DNA from: Chloroflexota bacterium | GTDB taxonomy: Bacteria; Chloroflexota; Anaerolineae; VGOG01 | Direction: 5' to 3' | Assembly: GCA_016875995.1 (NCBI GenBank) | Contig: VGOG01000005.1 | Span: 1 to 46,189, forward strand | Length of the DNA: 46,189 bases | Shown: in pieces, positions 38,518-46,189 of the stretch | Position numbering within the stretch: position 1 is the first letter of the stretch | Layout: the number at the start of each line of letters is the position of its first letter | Position numbers and translations under genes: made by a program | Notes under the pieces: generated by a model | Databases searched by the model: none | Seen by the model: only the letters and a program-made list of their open reading frames with translations | What the model was told of the DNA's origin: nothing

Positions 38518-40033
38518 CATACGCATCAAGCTAATAACAGCTAGTCAAGTCCAAGCCACCGCATAGGGTGTCCTGCTCTCTTGGCAAACTTGAGTTTCAT
38601 AAGTACAATTTCTCCAAAACGGAGGGAAGAGTGATAAAGAAACTCAGTTTGTCCCAGGTCGCCATGTCAGTCAAGGACTTCTTTGGAGAAAATGCCGTCA
38701 CAATCAAAGCTCGGAAGACCAAGTTCGTGCAACGCCTTTCGTCATTGGATGGTCGGAGATTCTTGCAGACCATGGTTTTTGGCTTTATCGAAGACCCAGA
38801 CGCCTCGCTTAATGACTTGTCTCAGGTCTGCCTCGATCTCGGCGTCGACATCACACCGCAAGGTCTCGATCAACGCATCAATGACAAGGCAGTCGTTTTC
38901 CTGAAAGAGATGTTCGCCAAAGCAATGGACAAATTCAAGAACAAGATTCCGCTTCCTCTACCCATCTTGCAGCAATTCAGTGCCATCTACCTGACGGATA
39001 GTACGATGCAATCACTACCGGTCAATATGGCCGATGAGTTCACTGGCAGCGGCGGAGATGCTTCTGAAGCCAGCTTGAAGGTGCAGTTGGTGTTCGACTT
39101 CTTACTTGGCAATCTAGCCCAAGTTGCTTTCCGACCAGGGCGTGAACCTGATCAGAAGTACCGCGACTATGTGGACCTCCTTCCAGCGGGATCATTGAGT
39201 ATCACCGATTTGGGCTACTTCTGTCTGGATGCCTTCAAGGCCATCATGTTGGAGCGGAAGGCCTACTTTCTCAGTCGCTTATTGACCAAAACCGGCCTGT
39301 TGACCCCAGCGGGTGAGCGCATTAACCTGTACGAGATGCTATGGAGCCGTCCGCGCCAGGCCTTCGAGATCAATGTCCTGATGGGGACACGACCCCAGCA
39401 CCAATTGCCCTGTCGTTTGATATGCATCCCCGCACCGCAAGAAGTAGCGGATCAGCGACGCCGCAAGGCCAAAGAGAAAGCCCGACGCAGAGGAAGGACG
39501 CCCAGCAAGGAGTATCTAGCTTTGCTGGGTTGGACCATCTTGGTCACCAGCGTCCCCACCCACATGCTCTCCATCCAACAAGTCGCTCTCTTGTACGGTG
39601 TTCGCTGGCAAGTGGAACTCGTATTCAAACTGTGGAAGAGCTACTGTGGCCTAAAGCGGGTTGCTGGCCTGCGCCGAGAACGGGTCTTGGTGGAACTGTA
39701 TGCCAAAATGATAGGCATTGTTCTCACCCATTTCTTGATTGCCCCGCTACGGATGCCCCAGGGCAGCCAAGCGAATCGAGAAATCAGCCCCATGAAGGTG
39801 CGAAAGACCTTTCGGCGCTTTGCCCGAGACCTGAATCGTAGTCTCAGCAGGTTGACCGATTTTCAGAACGTATTGTCGGAAATGCTGACTCACATTCGGC
39901 GTTTTGGCTTCAAAGACAAACGCAAGAAGGAACCCAACGTTTGCCATGCCCTGGCTTTAGCCTCTGCCATGTGCGGTTTGGAAGTCAGCTTGGAAAACTA
40001 CCCGTTTACCATAATATTAACTTGATGCGTATG
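38518..40033 (+). mobile_element. Complete IS4-type insertion sequence, 1516 bp
   Basis: The ends are inverted: left CATACGCATCAAGCTAATA, right (reverse strand) CATACGCATCAAGTTAATA, with one mismatch in 19. An 11-bp direct duplication GCGTCCTCGCC flanks both ends, in the range known for IS4-family elements. It contains one complete transposase gene and looks recent and intact. It landed in a GC-rich palindrome between thpR and the MoxR operon. Confidence 0.92.
38631..40025 (+). CDS. IS4-family DDE transposase
   Basis: A 464-aa transposase. GTG at 38631 has GGAGGG six bases upstream; the open frame extends to 38568. The DDE triad is present: Asp123 (IYLTDST), Asp193 (SITDLGYF) and Glu329 in a YGVRWQVELVFKLWK block, which matches the Y-(2)-R-(3)-E-(6)-K signature of the IS4 family exactly. 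It cuts the terminal repeats and moves the element. The stop codon lies 8 bp before the right end of the IS, so the element is compact. Confidence 0.95.
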   Translation: MIKKLSLSQVAMSVKDFFGENAVTIKARKTKFVQRLSSLDGRRFLQTMVFGFIEDPDASLNDLSQVCLDLGVDITPQGLDQRINDKAVVFLKEMFAKAMDKFKNKIPLPLPILQQFSAIYLTDSTMQSLPVNMADEFTGSGGDASEASLKVQLVFDFLLGNLAQVAFRPGREPDQKYRDYVDLLPAGSLSITDLGYFCLDAFKAIMLERKAYFLSRLLTKTGLLTPAGERINLYEMLWSRPRQAFEINVLMGTRPQHQLPCRLICIPAPQEVADQRRRKAKEKARRRGRTPSKEYLALLGWTILVTSVPTHMLSIQQVALLYGVRWQVELVFKLWKSYCGLKRVAGLRRERVLVELYAKMIGIVLTHFLIAPLRMPQGSQANREISPMKVRKTFRRFARDLNRSLSRLTDFQNVLSEMLTHIRRFGFKDKRKKEPNVCHALALASAMCGLEVSLENYPFTIILT

Positions 40034-40044
40034 GCGTCCTCGCC
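40034..40044. repeat. Right 11-bp target-site duplication of the IS element
   Basis: GCGTCCTCGCC, identical to the left flank. Removing the IS rebuilds an uninterrupted palindrome. Confidence 0.9.
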
Positions 40045-40048
40045 CCGT

Positions 40049-40072
40049 CCGGGTGGCGGGGACGCCACCCGG
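40049..40072. repeat. GC-rich palindrome next to the IS target
   Basis: A 10-bp stem, CCGGGTGGCG/CGCCACCCGG, with a GGGA loop. With the original target (GGCGTCC...GGACGCC) it forms a longer imperfect palindrome, likely an interspersed REP-like unit. Confidence 0.7.
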
Positions 40073-40263
40073 GAGCAGGAATTTCTCATCTACTGATTAT
40101 AGCACAATTGGTAGCGGAGTACAAAAGGAAGTTGAACTTTCGCCCCTGCCTCGAGGTATAGTATTGAGGAGGACCGGCCCGGCGCCACTACCCTTTTTCG
40201 CTAAATGCTGGTATAATCATGTCTGACCAACAGATAATCACTGTCCGAGAGGAGCGCAAAATC

Positions 40264-41214
40264 ATGAACGACGTTCAAGCTATCGCCGAGAAAGTCATCC
40301 ATAACGTGGAGAAGGTCATCATCGGCAAATACGAGGAGATACGGCTTACCCTGGTGGGCCTGCTCTGCCGCGGGCACTTGCTCATCGAGGACGTGCCCGG
40401 CGTGGGCAAGACGATGCTGGCCAGGTCCATCGCTAAATCCATCGGCTGCACTTTCCGGCGCATCCAGTTCACCCCAGACATGTTGCCCAGCGACGTGACC
40501 GGGGTGTCGGTGTTCAATCAGAAGACGCGAGAGTTTGAGTTTCGGCCCGGGCCGGTGATGGCCCAAATCGTCCTTACCGACGAGATCAACCGCGCCACCC
40601 CCAAGACCCAATCGGCCCTGCTGGAGGCCATGCAGGAGCAACAGGTCACCGTGGACGGCATCACTTACCCCATCCCTGAGCCCTTCCTCGTCCTGGCTAC
40701 CCAGAACCCCATCGAGTACGAGGGCACCTTCCCCCTGCCTGAGGCCCAGTTGGACCGCTTCATGATGCGCATCAGCCTGGGCTACCCCAGCCCTGAGCAC
40801 GAGATAGCCATCCTCGATTCCCAACAATATGTGCACCCCGTGGAAACCATCGAGCAAGCGATAGACGTCCGGGAGCTACTGGACGCTCAGGAGAAGGTCA
40901 AAGAAGTTTACGTAGACCCTTTGATCAAAGAATACATCGTGACCCTGGTGAACGCCACCCGCCATCACCCCGATATTTATCTCGGCGCCAGCCCCCGCGG
41001 CAGTTTGGCCCTCTACCAAACCAGCCGAGCACGAGCCGCCATACTGGGGCGTGACTACGTCATCCCCGATGACGTTAAGGCCCTGGCCATGCCCGCCCTG
41101 GCTCATCGTCTGATCGTCAGCCCCTCGGCCCGAATTCAAGAGGTTGATCCCAAGACGGTGGTCGAGGAGATCCTCAAGTCCGTGCCCGTGCCCGGCGCCC
41201 GAGTCCGTGTATAA
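40264..41214 (+). CDS. MoxR-family AAA+ ATPase
   Basis: A 316-aa AAA+ ATPase. ATG at 40264 with GAGGAG upstream is preferred over ATG at 40219, which directly follows a TATAAT and would lie before the transcription start. Walker A is [14 protein letters not shown] (Lys49), Walker [24 protein letters not shown], then the sensor [23 protein letters not shown]; the C-terminal lid reads [18 protein letters not shown]. MoxR ATPases act as chaperones with VWA or DUF58 partners; the DUF58 gene follows one gene downstream. The usual MoxR-DUF58 pair is split here by a radical SAM gene. Confidence 0.95.
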   Translation: MNDVQAIAEKVIHNVEKVIIGKYEEIRLTLVGLLCRGHLLIEDVPGVGKTMLARSIAKSIGCTFRRIQFTPDMLPSDVTGVSVFNQKTREFEFRPGPVMAQIVLTDEINRATPKTQSALLEAMQEQQVTVDGITYPIPEPFLVLATQNPIEYEGTFPLPEAQLDRFMMRISLGYPSPEHEIAILDSQQYVHPVETIEQAIDVRELLDAQEKVKEVYVDPLIKEYIVTLVNATRHHPDIYLGASPRGSLALYQTSRARAAILGRDYVIPDDVKALAMPALAHRLIVSPSARIQEVDPKTVVEEILKSVPVPGARVRV

Positions 41215-41239
41215 CGTGGATAAGATGTTACCCTGCCTG

Positions 41240-41321
41240 TGTCATTGCGAGCACAGCGAAGCAATCTCCTACCAGCAAGTTGGGGATTGCTTCGGCGCAA
41301 ACAGCGCGGCTCGCAATGACA
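41240..41321. repeat. 82-bp GTCATTGCGAGC inverted-repeat element
   Basis: The ends TGTCATTGCGAGC and GCTCGCAATGACA are perfect inverted repeats of 13 bp, with inner GAAGCAATC/GATTGCTTC arms. I recognise this as a widespread interspersed palindrome in bacterial genomes. It sits in the gap between the MoxR and radical SAM genes. Confidence 0.85.
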
Positions 41322-41343
41322 CCTGCGAAAGAGACCGATTTCT

Positions 41344-43149
41344 ATGACCAAAACAAACCTGGTTCTACTCCACGCACCCAGCGTCTACGACTTCCGTCAG
41401 GAATCCATTCTCTACGGCCCGGTTAGCGACGTGGTGCCTTCCACCACGGTCTTCGAGATGTATCCCATCGGCTTCACCGCCCTGGCCGAGTACCTGGAGC
41501 AGCATGGTCTCCGGGTGCGCATTGTCAACCTGGCAGTGCGCATGCTGAACGATGCCGGGTTCGACGTGGAGAAGCAGATCCGCCGTCTCCACCCCGACGC
41601 TTTCGGTATTGACCTCCACTGGCTGCCCCACGCCCACGGGGCTATAGAAATAGCCAGGCTAGTCAAAAAACATCACCCTCACACTCCCGTCATCTTCGGC
41701 GGCCTCTCCGCCACCTACTATCACCAGGAGTTGATGGACTACCCCGCCGTGGACTACGTGATCCGCGGTGACTCCACCGAGGAGCCTCTGCGGCAACTGC
41801 TGCGCTGCATTATGGAGGGACGTGAGCCCCACGACGTGCCCAACCTCACCTGGCGGGATGCCGAGGGAAATGTACACCTTAACCCCCTCACCTACAGCCC
41901 CGAAAACCTGAATCACGTCCTTATTGACTATAGCTACGTGGTCAAGGCCGTGGCCCGCTACCGCGACCTGGCCAACTTCGTCCCTTTCCAGCGCTGGCTG
42001 GGATACCCCATTACCGCCGCTCTCACCTGCCGAGGCTGCCGCCACAACTGCCTGACCTGTGGTGGTTCGGCCCGCGCCTTCCGCGAGTTCTATGGCCGCG
42101 CCAGGCCAGCCTTCCGCTCCCCTGAAGCGCTGGCCCAGGACATCAGAAACATCCAGCGTTTCAGCAAGGGGCCCATTTTCGTGCTGGGCGACATCCGCCA
42201 GGCCGGCCTGGACCACGCCGAGCGTTTCTTGAATGCTATCGAGGGCTTCGACGGCCAGTTGATGCTCGAGTTCTTCGGCCCTGCCTCCCGCGACTTTCTG
42301 CAGAAGCTGGGAAAAGCAGCGCCCAACTTCGTCCTGGAGATCTCCCCGGAGTCCCACAGCGAGGAGGTGCGCCGCGCTTTCGGTAGGTATTATTCCAACG
42401 AGGAGCTGGAGGACACCATCGGCCATGCCCTGGAAGCCGGCTGCCAGCGCCTGGACCTGTTCTTCATGATCGGCCTGGCCAGGCAAACCTACCAGACAGT
42501 TATGGAGACCGTGGATTACTGCGACCACCTGCTGCGGCGCTTTAGTAGGCGTGCCCCCCCTCTTTCCCCCCCAACGTTGGGGGGGATGGGGGGGGCCGGA
42601 TATGTACACCCGTTCATCTCCCCCCTGGCTCCCTTCCTCGACCCCGGCAGCCTGGCGTTCGAGGAGCCAGAGGCCCACGGCTATCGGCTTTTTTACCGTA
42701 GCCTGGAAGAGCACCGCCAGGCACTGTTACGGCCTAGCTGGAAGTACGTGCTCAACTACGAGACAGAGTGGATGAACCGCGACGAGATCGTGGCCAGCAC
42801 CTACGAGGCGGGCCTGCGTCTCAATGCCATCAAGGCCCGCCATGGCCTGGTTGATCGCCAGCAAGCGGAAGCGGTCGAAAAGCGCATCCGCAAGGCTGTC
42901 CGTCTCATCAAGCAAATAGACGACATGGTGAGCATCGCTGACGAGAAACGGCGGACGAAGCTGCTGAGAGCTCTTAAACCTCAGGTGGATGCCGCCAACC
43001 TGTCCACCGTCTGCGACAAGCGAGAACTGGAGTTGCCCCTGGGGTGGCTCAAGCTGAACATACCGAAGGCAGCGTTGCTCATCTTGAGCAATCTGGTGGC
43101 TAAGGCAACCAAGGGATTCAGAAGAGCGGTGAGCAAAGGTGTTGAGTAA
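41344..43149 (+). CDS. B12-binding-domain radical SAM protein (TIGR04190-like)
   Basis: A 601-aa protein. An N-terminal B12-binding-like domain (residues 1-170; YPIGFTALAEYLEQHGLRVRIVNLAV, DAFGIDLHWLPHAHGAIEIARLV, VIFGGLSATYY) is followed by a radical SAM barrel with the 4Fe-4S motif Cys232-x3-Cys236-x2-Cys239 (CRHNCLTC, plus Cys229), and FVLEISPESHSEEVRRAFGRYYSNEELEDTI. Members of this class carry out unknown radical methylation or rearrangements. Residues 403-419 (APPLSPPTLGGMGGA) come from a C/G palindrome and are probably absent in relatives; they lie in the barrel's C-terminal part. The gene sits between moxR and DUF58, and the next gene starts at its stop codon (overlap/abutment). Confidence 0.88.
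   Translation: MTKTNLVLLHAPSVYDFRQESILYGPVSDVVPSTTVFEMYPIGFTALAEYLEQHGLRVRIVNLAVRMLNDAGFDVEKQIRRLHPDAFGIDLHWLPHAHGAIEIARLVKKHHPHTPVIFGGLSATYYHQELMDYPAVDYVIRGDSTEEPLRQLLRCIMEGREPHDVPNLTWRDAEGNVHLNPLTYSPENLNHVLIDYSYVVKAVARYRDLANFVPFQRWLGYPITAALTCRGCRHNCLTCGGSARAFREFYGRARPAFRSPEALAQDIRNIQRFSKGPIFVLGDIRQAGLDHAERFLNAIEGFDGQLMLEFFGPASRDFLQKLGKAAPNFVLEISPESHSEEVRRAFGRYYSNEELEDTIGHALEAGCQRLDLFFMIGLARQTYQTVMETVDYCDHLLRRFSRRAPPLSPPTLGGMGGAGYVHPFISPLAPFLDPGSLAFEEPEAHGYRLFYRSLEEHRQALLRPSWKYVLNYETEWMNRDEIVASTYEAGLRLNAIKARHGLVDRQQAEAVEKRIRKAVRLIKQIDDMVSIADEKRRTKLLRALKPQVDAANLSTVCDKRELELPLGWLKLNIPKAALLILSNLVAKATKGFRRAVSKGVE
42553..42598. repeat. C-run/G-run palindromic repeat, copy D
   Basis: C-runs, CCCCCCCAA-CG-TTGGGGGGG core and G-runs, inside the radical SAM gene. 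Read in frame as APPLSPPTLGGMGGA. Confidence 0.85.
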
Positions 43150-44448
43150 ATGAAGGAAAATCGGATCGTTTTCATCCTGGGACTGGTTTGCCTGATCGCG
43201 GCCCTCGCCACAGGACGGGATCTGTTTTACAACCTGACCTACCTTATCGTCGCCATCATCGTCCTCTCCTACCTCTGGACGTGGACGAGCATCCGCTGGG
43301 TGCACGTTACCCGCTACCTGTGGGCCAAAAAAGCCGAGGTGGGCAGAACCTCCGAGGAAAGATTCACGGTGCGGAACACCAGCCTTCTGCCCAAGCTGTG
43401 GTTGGAAGTGCGGGACCACTCGGACCTGCCCGATCATCAAGCTAGCCACGTGATCAACTCGTTCGGAGCCCGAAAAGAGCGAGGCTGGACAGTCAGGACC
43501 CTATGTCGGCAGCGAGGTCGCTTCACTTTGGGCCCCATTACTCTAATCAGCGGCGATCCTTTTGGCATTTTCAAAATGCAGCGCGAGCTGCCTCAGACCT
43601 CACCCATCATCGTTTACCCAGCCATCGTTGAGCTACCATCCTTCGCTACGCCCAGCGGACAATTGCCGGGAGGAGAGGCCCTCCGCCGCCGCACCCATTA
43701 TGTCACCACCAACGTCCGCGGGGTGCGGGACTATGCGCCGGGCGACAGCTTCAACCGCATTCACTGGCCTTCCACGGCTCGCAAGGGACATCTGATCGTC
43801 AAAGAGTTCGAACTGGACCCCATGGCCGACGTCTGGCTCTTCCTGGATATGGCCAAGTTAGCTCAAGCAGAATTAGAGTGGGAGCCCATTCTCGAAAAGC
43901 GTGAGCCCGCCCTCCTTTGGACCAAGCGCCCTGGGCTGCAACTGGCCCCCTCTACTGAGGAATACGGCGTGACCGTCACCGCATCCCTGGCAAAGCACTT
44001 CATCGTCCGCAACCGGGCAGTAGGGATGGTCTCCTACGCTCAGCAGCGCGAAGTGATTCCTGCCGACCGAGGCGAGCGCCAACTCTCCAAGATTCTGGAG
44101 ACTTTGGCCGTGATCAAGGCTTGGGGACGCATACCGCTGGCCCAGGTGCTGGCCGCCGAAGGCCTCCATCTGGTACGAGGCACCACCATCATCGTCATTA
44201 CCCCCTCTACCGATAAGAAATGGGTCACCGCTTCGCGCCATCTGGAGCAGCGGGGCTTGAGAGTAACCGCCGTGCTCGTCGCGCCCGACAGCTTCGGCGG
44301 GGAGGAGGGTATGGAGGAGGTGATGGTAGAGTTGGCCGCCAGAGGCACCCCCACCCACGTGGTGAGGAAGGGCGACGACCTGGCAGCAGCCCTGAGCCAG
44401 AGAACGTGGGAGGCAATCGAGCGACCTCGGTATATTTTGAGGAAGTGA
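43150..44448 (+). CDS. DUF58-domain protein
   Basis: A 432-aa membrane-associated protein. Two N-terminal hydrophobic segments (about 8-22 and 27-45) are followed by a beta-rich region (RTSEERFTVRNTSLLPKLWLEV) and the DUF58 core with VRGVRDYAPGDSFNRIHWPSTARKGHLIVKEFELD, then a VWA-like WLFLDMAK. DUF58 proteins are common partners of MoxR ATPases, one gene away here. It starts directly after the radical SAM stop codon, so translation is coupled. Its exact role is unknown, with a likely function in cell-envelope assembly or protein complex activation. Confidence 0.92.
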   Translation: MKENRIVFILGLVCLIAALATGRDLFYNLTYLIVAIIVLSYLWTWTSIRWVHVTRYLWAKKAEVGRTSEERFTVRNTSLLPKLWLEVRDHSDLPDHQASHVINSFGARKERGWTVRTLCRQRGRFTLGPITLISGDPFGIFKMQRELPQTSPIIVYPAIVELPSFATPSGQLPGGEALRRRTHYVTTNVRGVRDYAPGDSFNRIHWPSTARKGHLIVKEFELDPMADVWLFLDMAKLAQAELEWEPILEKREPALLWTKRPGLQLAPSTEEYGVTVTASLAKHFIVRNRAVGMVSYAQQREVIPADRGERQLSKILETLAVIKAWGRIPLAQVLAAEGLHLVRGTTIIVITPSTDKKWVTASRHLEQRGLRVTAVLVAPDSFGGEEGMEEVMVELAARGTPTHVVRKGDDLAAALSQRTWEAIERPRYILRK

Positions 44449-44502
44449 GCGAGTAAGGTGCCCTGGAACGAGAAACAGCGAGAGCAAGTGGGAAGCGTCA
44501 AC

Positions 44503-46026
44503 ATGTCTACTCTTTGTAAAGCCATCACTGCGGTAACGATCGTTCTGAGCCTGGTCGTCGGTTGTGGGAGAGCCCAACCCGCAGCTACACCTGTGCCCAG
44601 TCCCACGCCCACTGCACCCCACCCCTTCGACCCAACCTGGGACGATCGCGCCGTCTTCCGCGACGGGCTGATTGAGGCGGAACAAGAGGTCCTCGACCGC
44701 TTGCCGGGCGCCAGCGTGTATCGCCTTGACTTTCGGATTTCCGACGACCTTCTTTTTCTCGATGGCCACCAGAAAGTTCGGTATACCAACCAGGAAGACG
44801 AACCCCTCCACGAGGTCTACTTCCGACTGTTTCCCAACATGGCTGGCGGTAAGGCGACGGTGTCTGCCATTAAGATAGACGGCCAGGACGTAGACCCTGT
44901 CTACGAATTCCAGGACAGTGCCCTTCGTGTACCGCTGCCGACGGGCTTGTCACCTGGTGAACGGGTAGTTATCGAGATGGACTTTGAGGTAGAAGTAGCC
45001 CAGGAGATGGCCGGCAACTATGGCCTGTTCGGTTACTTCGACGGAGTGTTGGTATTGGACGAGTTCTACCCAGTGATCCCGGTCTACGACGACGAGGGAT
45101 GGAACGTGGAGGTCCCTCCTCCCAACGGGGACGTAACCCATTTTGACGCCAGCTTCTACCTGGTGCGCGTGAGCGCACCGAGCAACTTGACAGTCGTTGC
45201 GTCAGGCATCAAAATCGGCAGCGAGTCCCAAGCGGACAGGCAGGTTCTGACCTTCGCCGCCGGGCCCGCCCGCGATTTCTACCTGGCCGCCAGCGAGAGG
45301 TACACCGTCGTCAGCGAGACGGTGGGAGAGACGACGATCAACAGCTACGCTTTTCCCGAGTGGGCAGACGGAGCGGAGCTGGCCCTGCAATTTGCCACTG
45401 ACGCTTTGAGAAGTTTCAGCGAGCGGTTAGGGGTCTATCCGTACACCGAATTCGACGTGGTAAGCACACCGATGCAGGCGCTAGGCATGGAGTACCCCGG
45501 CATAGTGGCCATAGCCCTTAATCTCTATGATCCTGATGAAAGAGTTCCGGGATTGCCCTTCTCGGTCGTGCTTGAAAGCACGGTGGCCCACGAGGTAGCC
45601 CATCAGTGGTTCTACAACATTGTCGGCAACGATCAGGTAGACGAACCGTGGCTGGATGAAGCCATTGTCCAATATCTCACCTGGCTCTATTACGTAGACA
45701 CCCACGGTGAGGAAGCAGCACAGAGCTACCGCAGTTCGTGGTATGATCGCTGGGACCGCGTTGACCGGGCCGACATCCCCATTGGGTTACCCTCAGCAAC
45801 CTACGAGCAGGTTGCATACTCAGCCATTGTTTATGGCCGCGGCCCGCTGTTCATCGCCGCCCTGACCGAGGAGATGGGCCAGGTGGCATTCGACGAGTTC
45901 CTGCGCGACTACTACCAGTCCCACAAATGGGGCATTGGCACCAGCAAGGCATTTGAGCAGTTGGCTGAGCAGCACTGCCAGTGCGACTTGACGGCTCTGT
46001 TTGAAGAGTGGGTCTACGAGAACTAG
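44503..46026 (+). CDS. M1-family zinc metallopeptidase lipoprotein
   Basis: A 507-aa lipoprotein: lipobox LVVGC (Cys21) and a Pro/Thr linker lead to the peptidase. ATG at 44503 is preferred over GTG at 44458. Gluzincin motif His363-Glu-Val-Ala-His367 in VAHEVAHQWFYN, and the third zinc ligand Glu386 in DEPWLDEAIVQY, match the HEXXH-x18-E pattern of M1 aminopeptidases; a preceding GMEYPGIV segment matches the family's GAMEN site in degenerate form. The late YGRGPLFIAAL fits the substrate Tyr. It hydrolyses peptides outside the membrane and follows the MoxR-DUF58 group in the same direction. Confidence 0.92.
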   Translation: MSTLCKAITAVTIVLSLVVGCGRAQPAATPVPSPTPTAPHPFDPTWDDRAVFRDGLIEAEQEVLDRLPGASVYRLDFRISDDLLFLDGHQKVRYTNQEDEPLHEVYFRLFPNMAGGKATVSAIKIDGQDVDPVYEFQDSALRVPLPTGLSPGERVVIEMDFEVEVAQEMAGNYGLFGYFDGVLVLDEFYPVIPVYDDEGWNVEVPPPNGDVTHFDASFYLVRVSAPSNLTVVASGIKIGSESQADRQVLTFAAGPARDFYLAASERYTVVSETVGETTINSYAFPEWADGAELALQFATDALRSFSERLGVYPYTEFDVVSTPMQALGMEYPGIVAIALNLYDPDERVPGLPFSVVLESTVAHEVAHQWFYNIVGNDQVDEPWLDEAIVQYLTWLYYVDTHGEEAAQSYRSSWYDRWDRVDRADIPIGLPSATYEQVAYSAIVYGRGPLFIAALTEEMGQVAFDEFLRDYYQSHKWGIGTSKAFEQLAEQHCQCDLTALFEEWVYEN

Positions 46027-46093
46027 AGGCATAAGATTTGTGTTATCACTAGATGTATGATATATACTGCCCACGGTCATAATCTTTCATTGC

Positions 46094-46189
46094 TCAGAAG
46101 GTCTGGAAATTGAGCGTGAGCAGGCTGGATAGCTTCTGCTTGTGTTTTCCATCTGCTTCGGCCAAGCAGTCAATGATTGCATTTTTGAA
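46094..46189 (-). CDS. Possible 3' end of a gene (runs off right edge)
   Basis: A minus-strand frame open from the edge to TGA at 46094, giving the C-terminal stretch IIDCLAEADGKHKQKLSSLL and ending FQTF. It is only 31 codons, with no recognisable family. It could be a transposase or other gene end; treat it as tentative. Confidence 0.35.
   Translation of the reverse strand, partial: FKNAIIDCLAEADGKHKQKLSSLLTLNFQTF

Noticed and set aside
40212-40217. TATAAT just before the ATG at 40219 as the moxR promoter
   Set aside because: No -35 hexamer at a suitable distance. It only argues against the 40219 start.

Overview
The window is 46,189 bp of GC-rich bacterial DNA. It most resembles Chloroflexota, probably an Anaerolineae-like lineage; this is inferred from the style of the genes, and no rRNA or other marker confirms it. 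Hints are lipoproteins with Pro/Thr-rich linkers, very large repeat-built secreted proteins, an exported protein ending in IYLPLVNS, and many short interspersed repeats that sit in frame inside genes. Promoters are mostly housekeeping type, with close matches to -35/-10 hexamers and 17-bp spacers. The window was read by eye and no database was searched.

Layout. 1-1930 (-): 5' part of alaS, which runs off the left edge. 2142-6467 (+): exported clostripain-type (C11) protease carrying 14 propeller-type repeats. 6591-10133 (+): CHAT protease fused to a STAND NTPase and TPRs. 10224-15587 (-): large polytopic membrane protein, small lipoprotein, lipid kinase, membrane protein, and an AlkD-like protein. 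15904-17346 (+): beta-propeller lipoprotein. 17426-18695 (-): AIM24-like and Yip1-like proteins. 19585-25556: a phosphate-uptake (pst) locus. Here pstB1 plus an HD-domain gene diverge from pstS, a nitroreductase, pstC, pstA and a second pstB, and a vapBC pair lies antisense between pstC and pstA. 26005-27793 (-): zinc-ribbon, pentapeptide-repeat, rhomboid and 27-aa-repeat proteins. 27876-29789 (-): mnmG. 29944-31083 (+): tandem promoters, a c-di-GMP-I riboswitch, a terminator and radC. 31232-35044 (+): FG-GAP/DUF11/Ig/beta-helix surface protein. 35317-36726 (+): ammonium transporter. 36709-38437 (-): phosphoribosyltransferase, SLOG protein and thpR. 38518-40033: complete IS4-type element with an 11-bp target duplication. 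40264-46026 (+): MoxR ATPase, B12-binding radical SAM protein, DUF58 protein and M1 peptidase lipoprotein.

The most unusual observation is in the pst locus. The two PstB proteins are degenerate in complementary ways. PstB1 keeps Walker A, Q-loop and Walker B but has LDSGQ in place of the LSGGQ signature. PstB2 keeps LSGGQ but has lost the Walker A lysine, the Q-loop glutamine and the catalytic glutamate. A PstB1-PstB2 heterodimer would have exactly one intact ATP site and one dead site, whereas each homodimer would have two defective sites. I know of no description of an asymmetric PstB pair like this.

Other points of interest are the c-di-GMP riboswitch ahead of radC, the neighbouring C11 and CHAT clan-CD proteases, and four copies of a C6-G6 palindrome (peptide pattern PPxPPTLGGxGG) inside three genes, including the editing domain of alanyl-tRNA synthetase.
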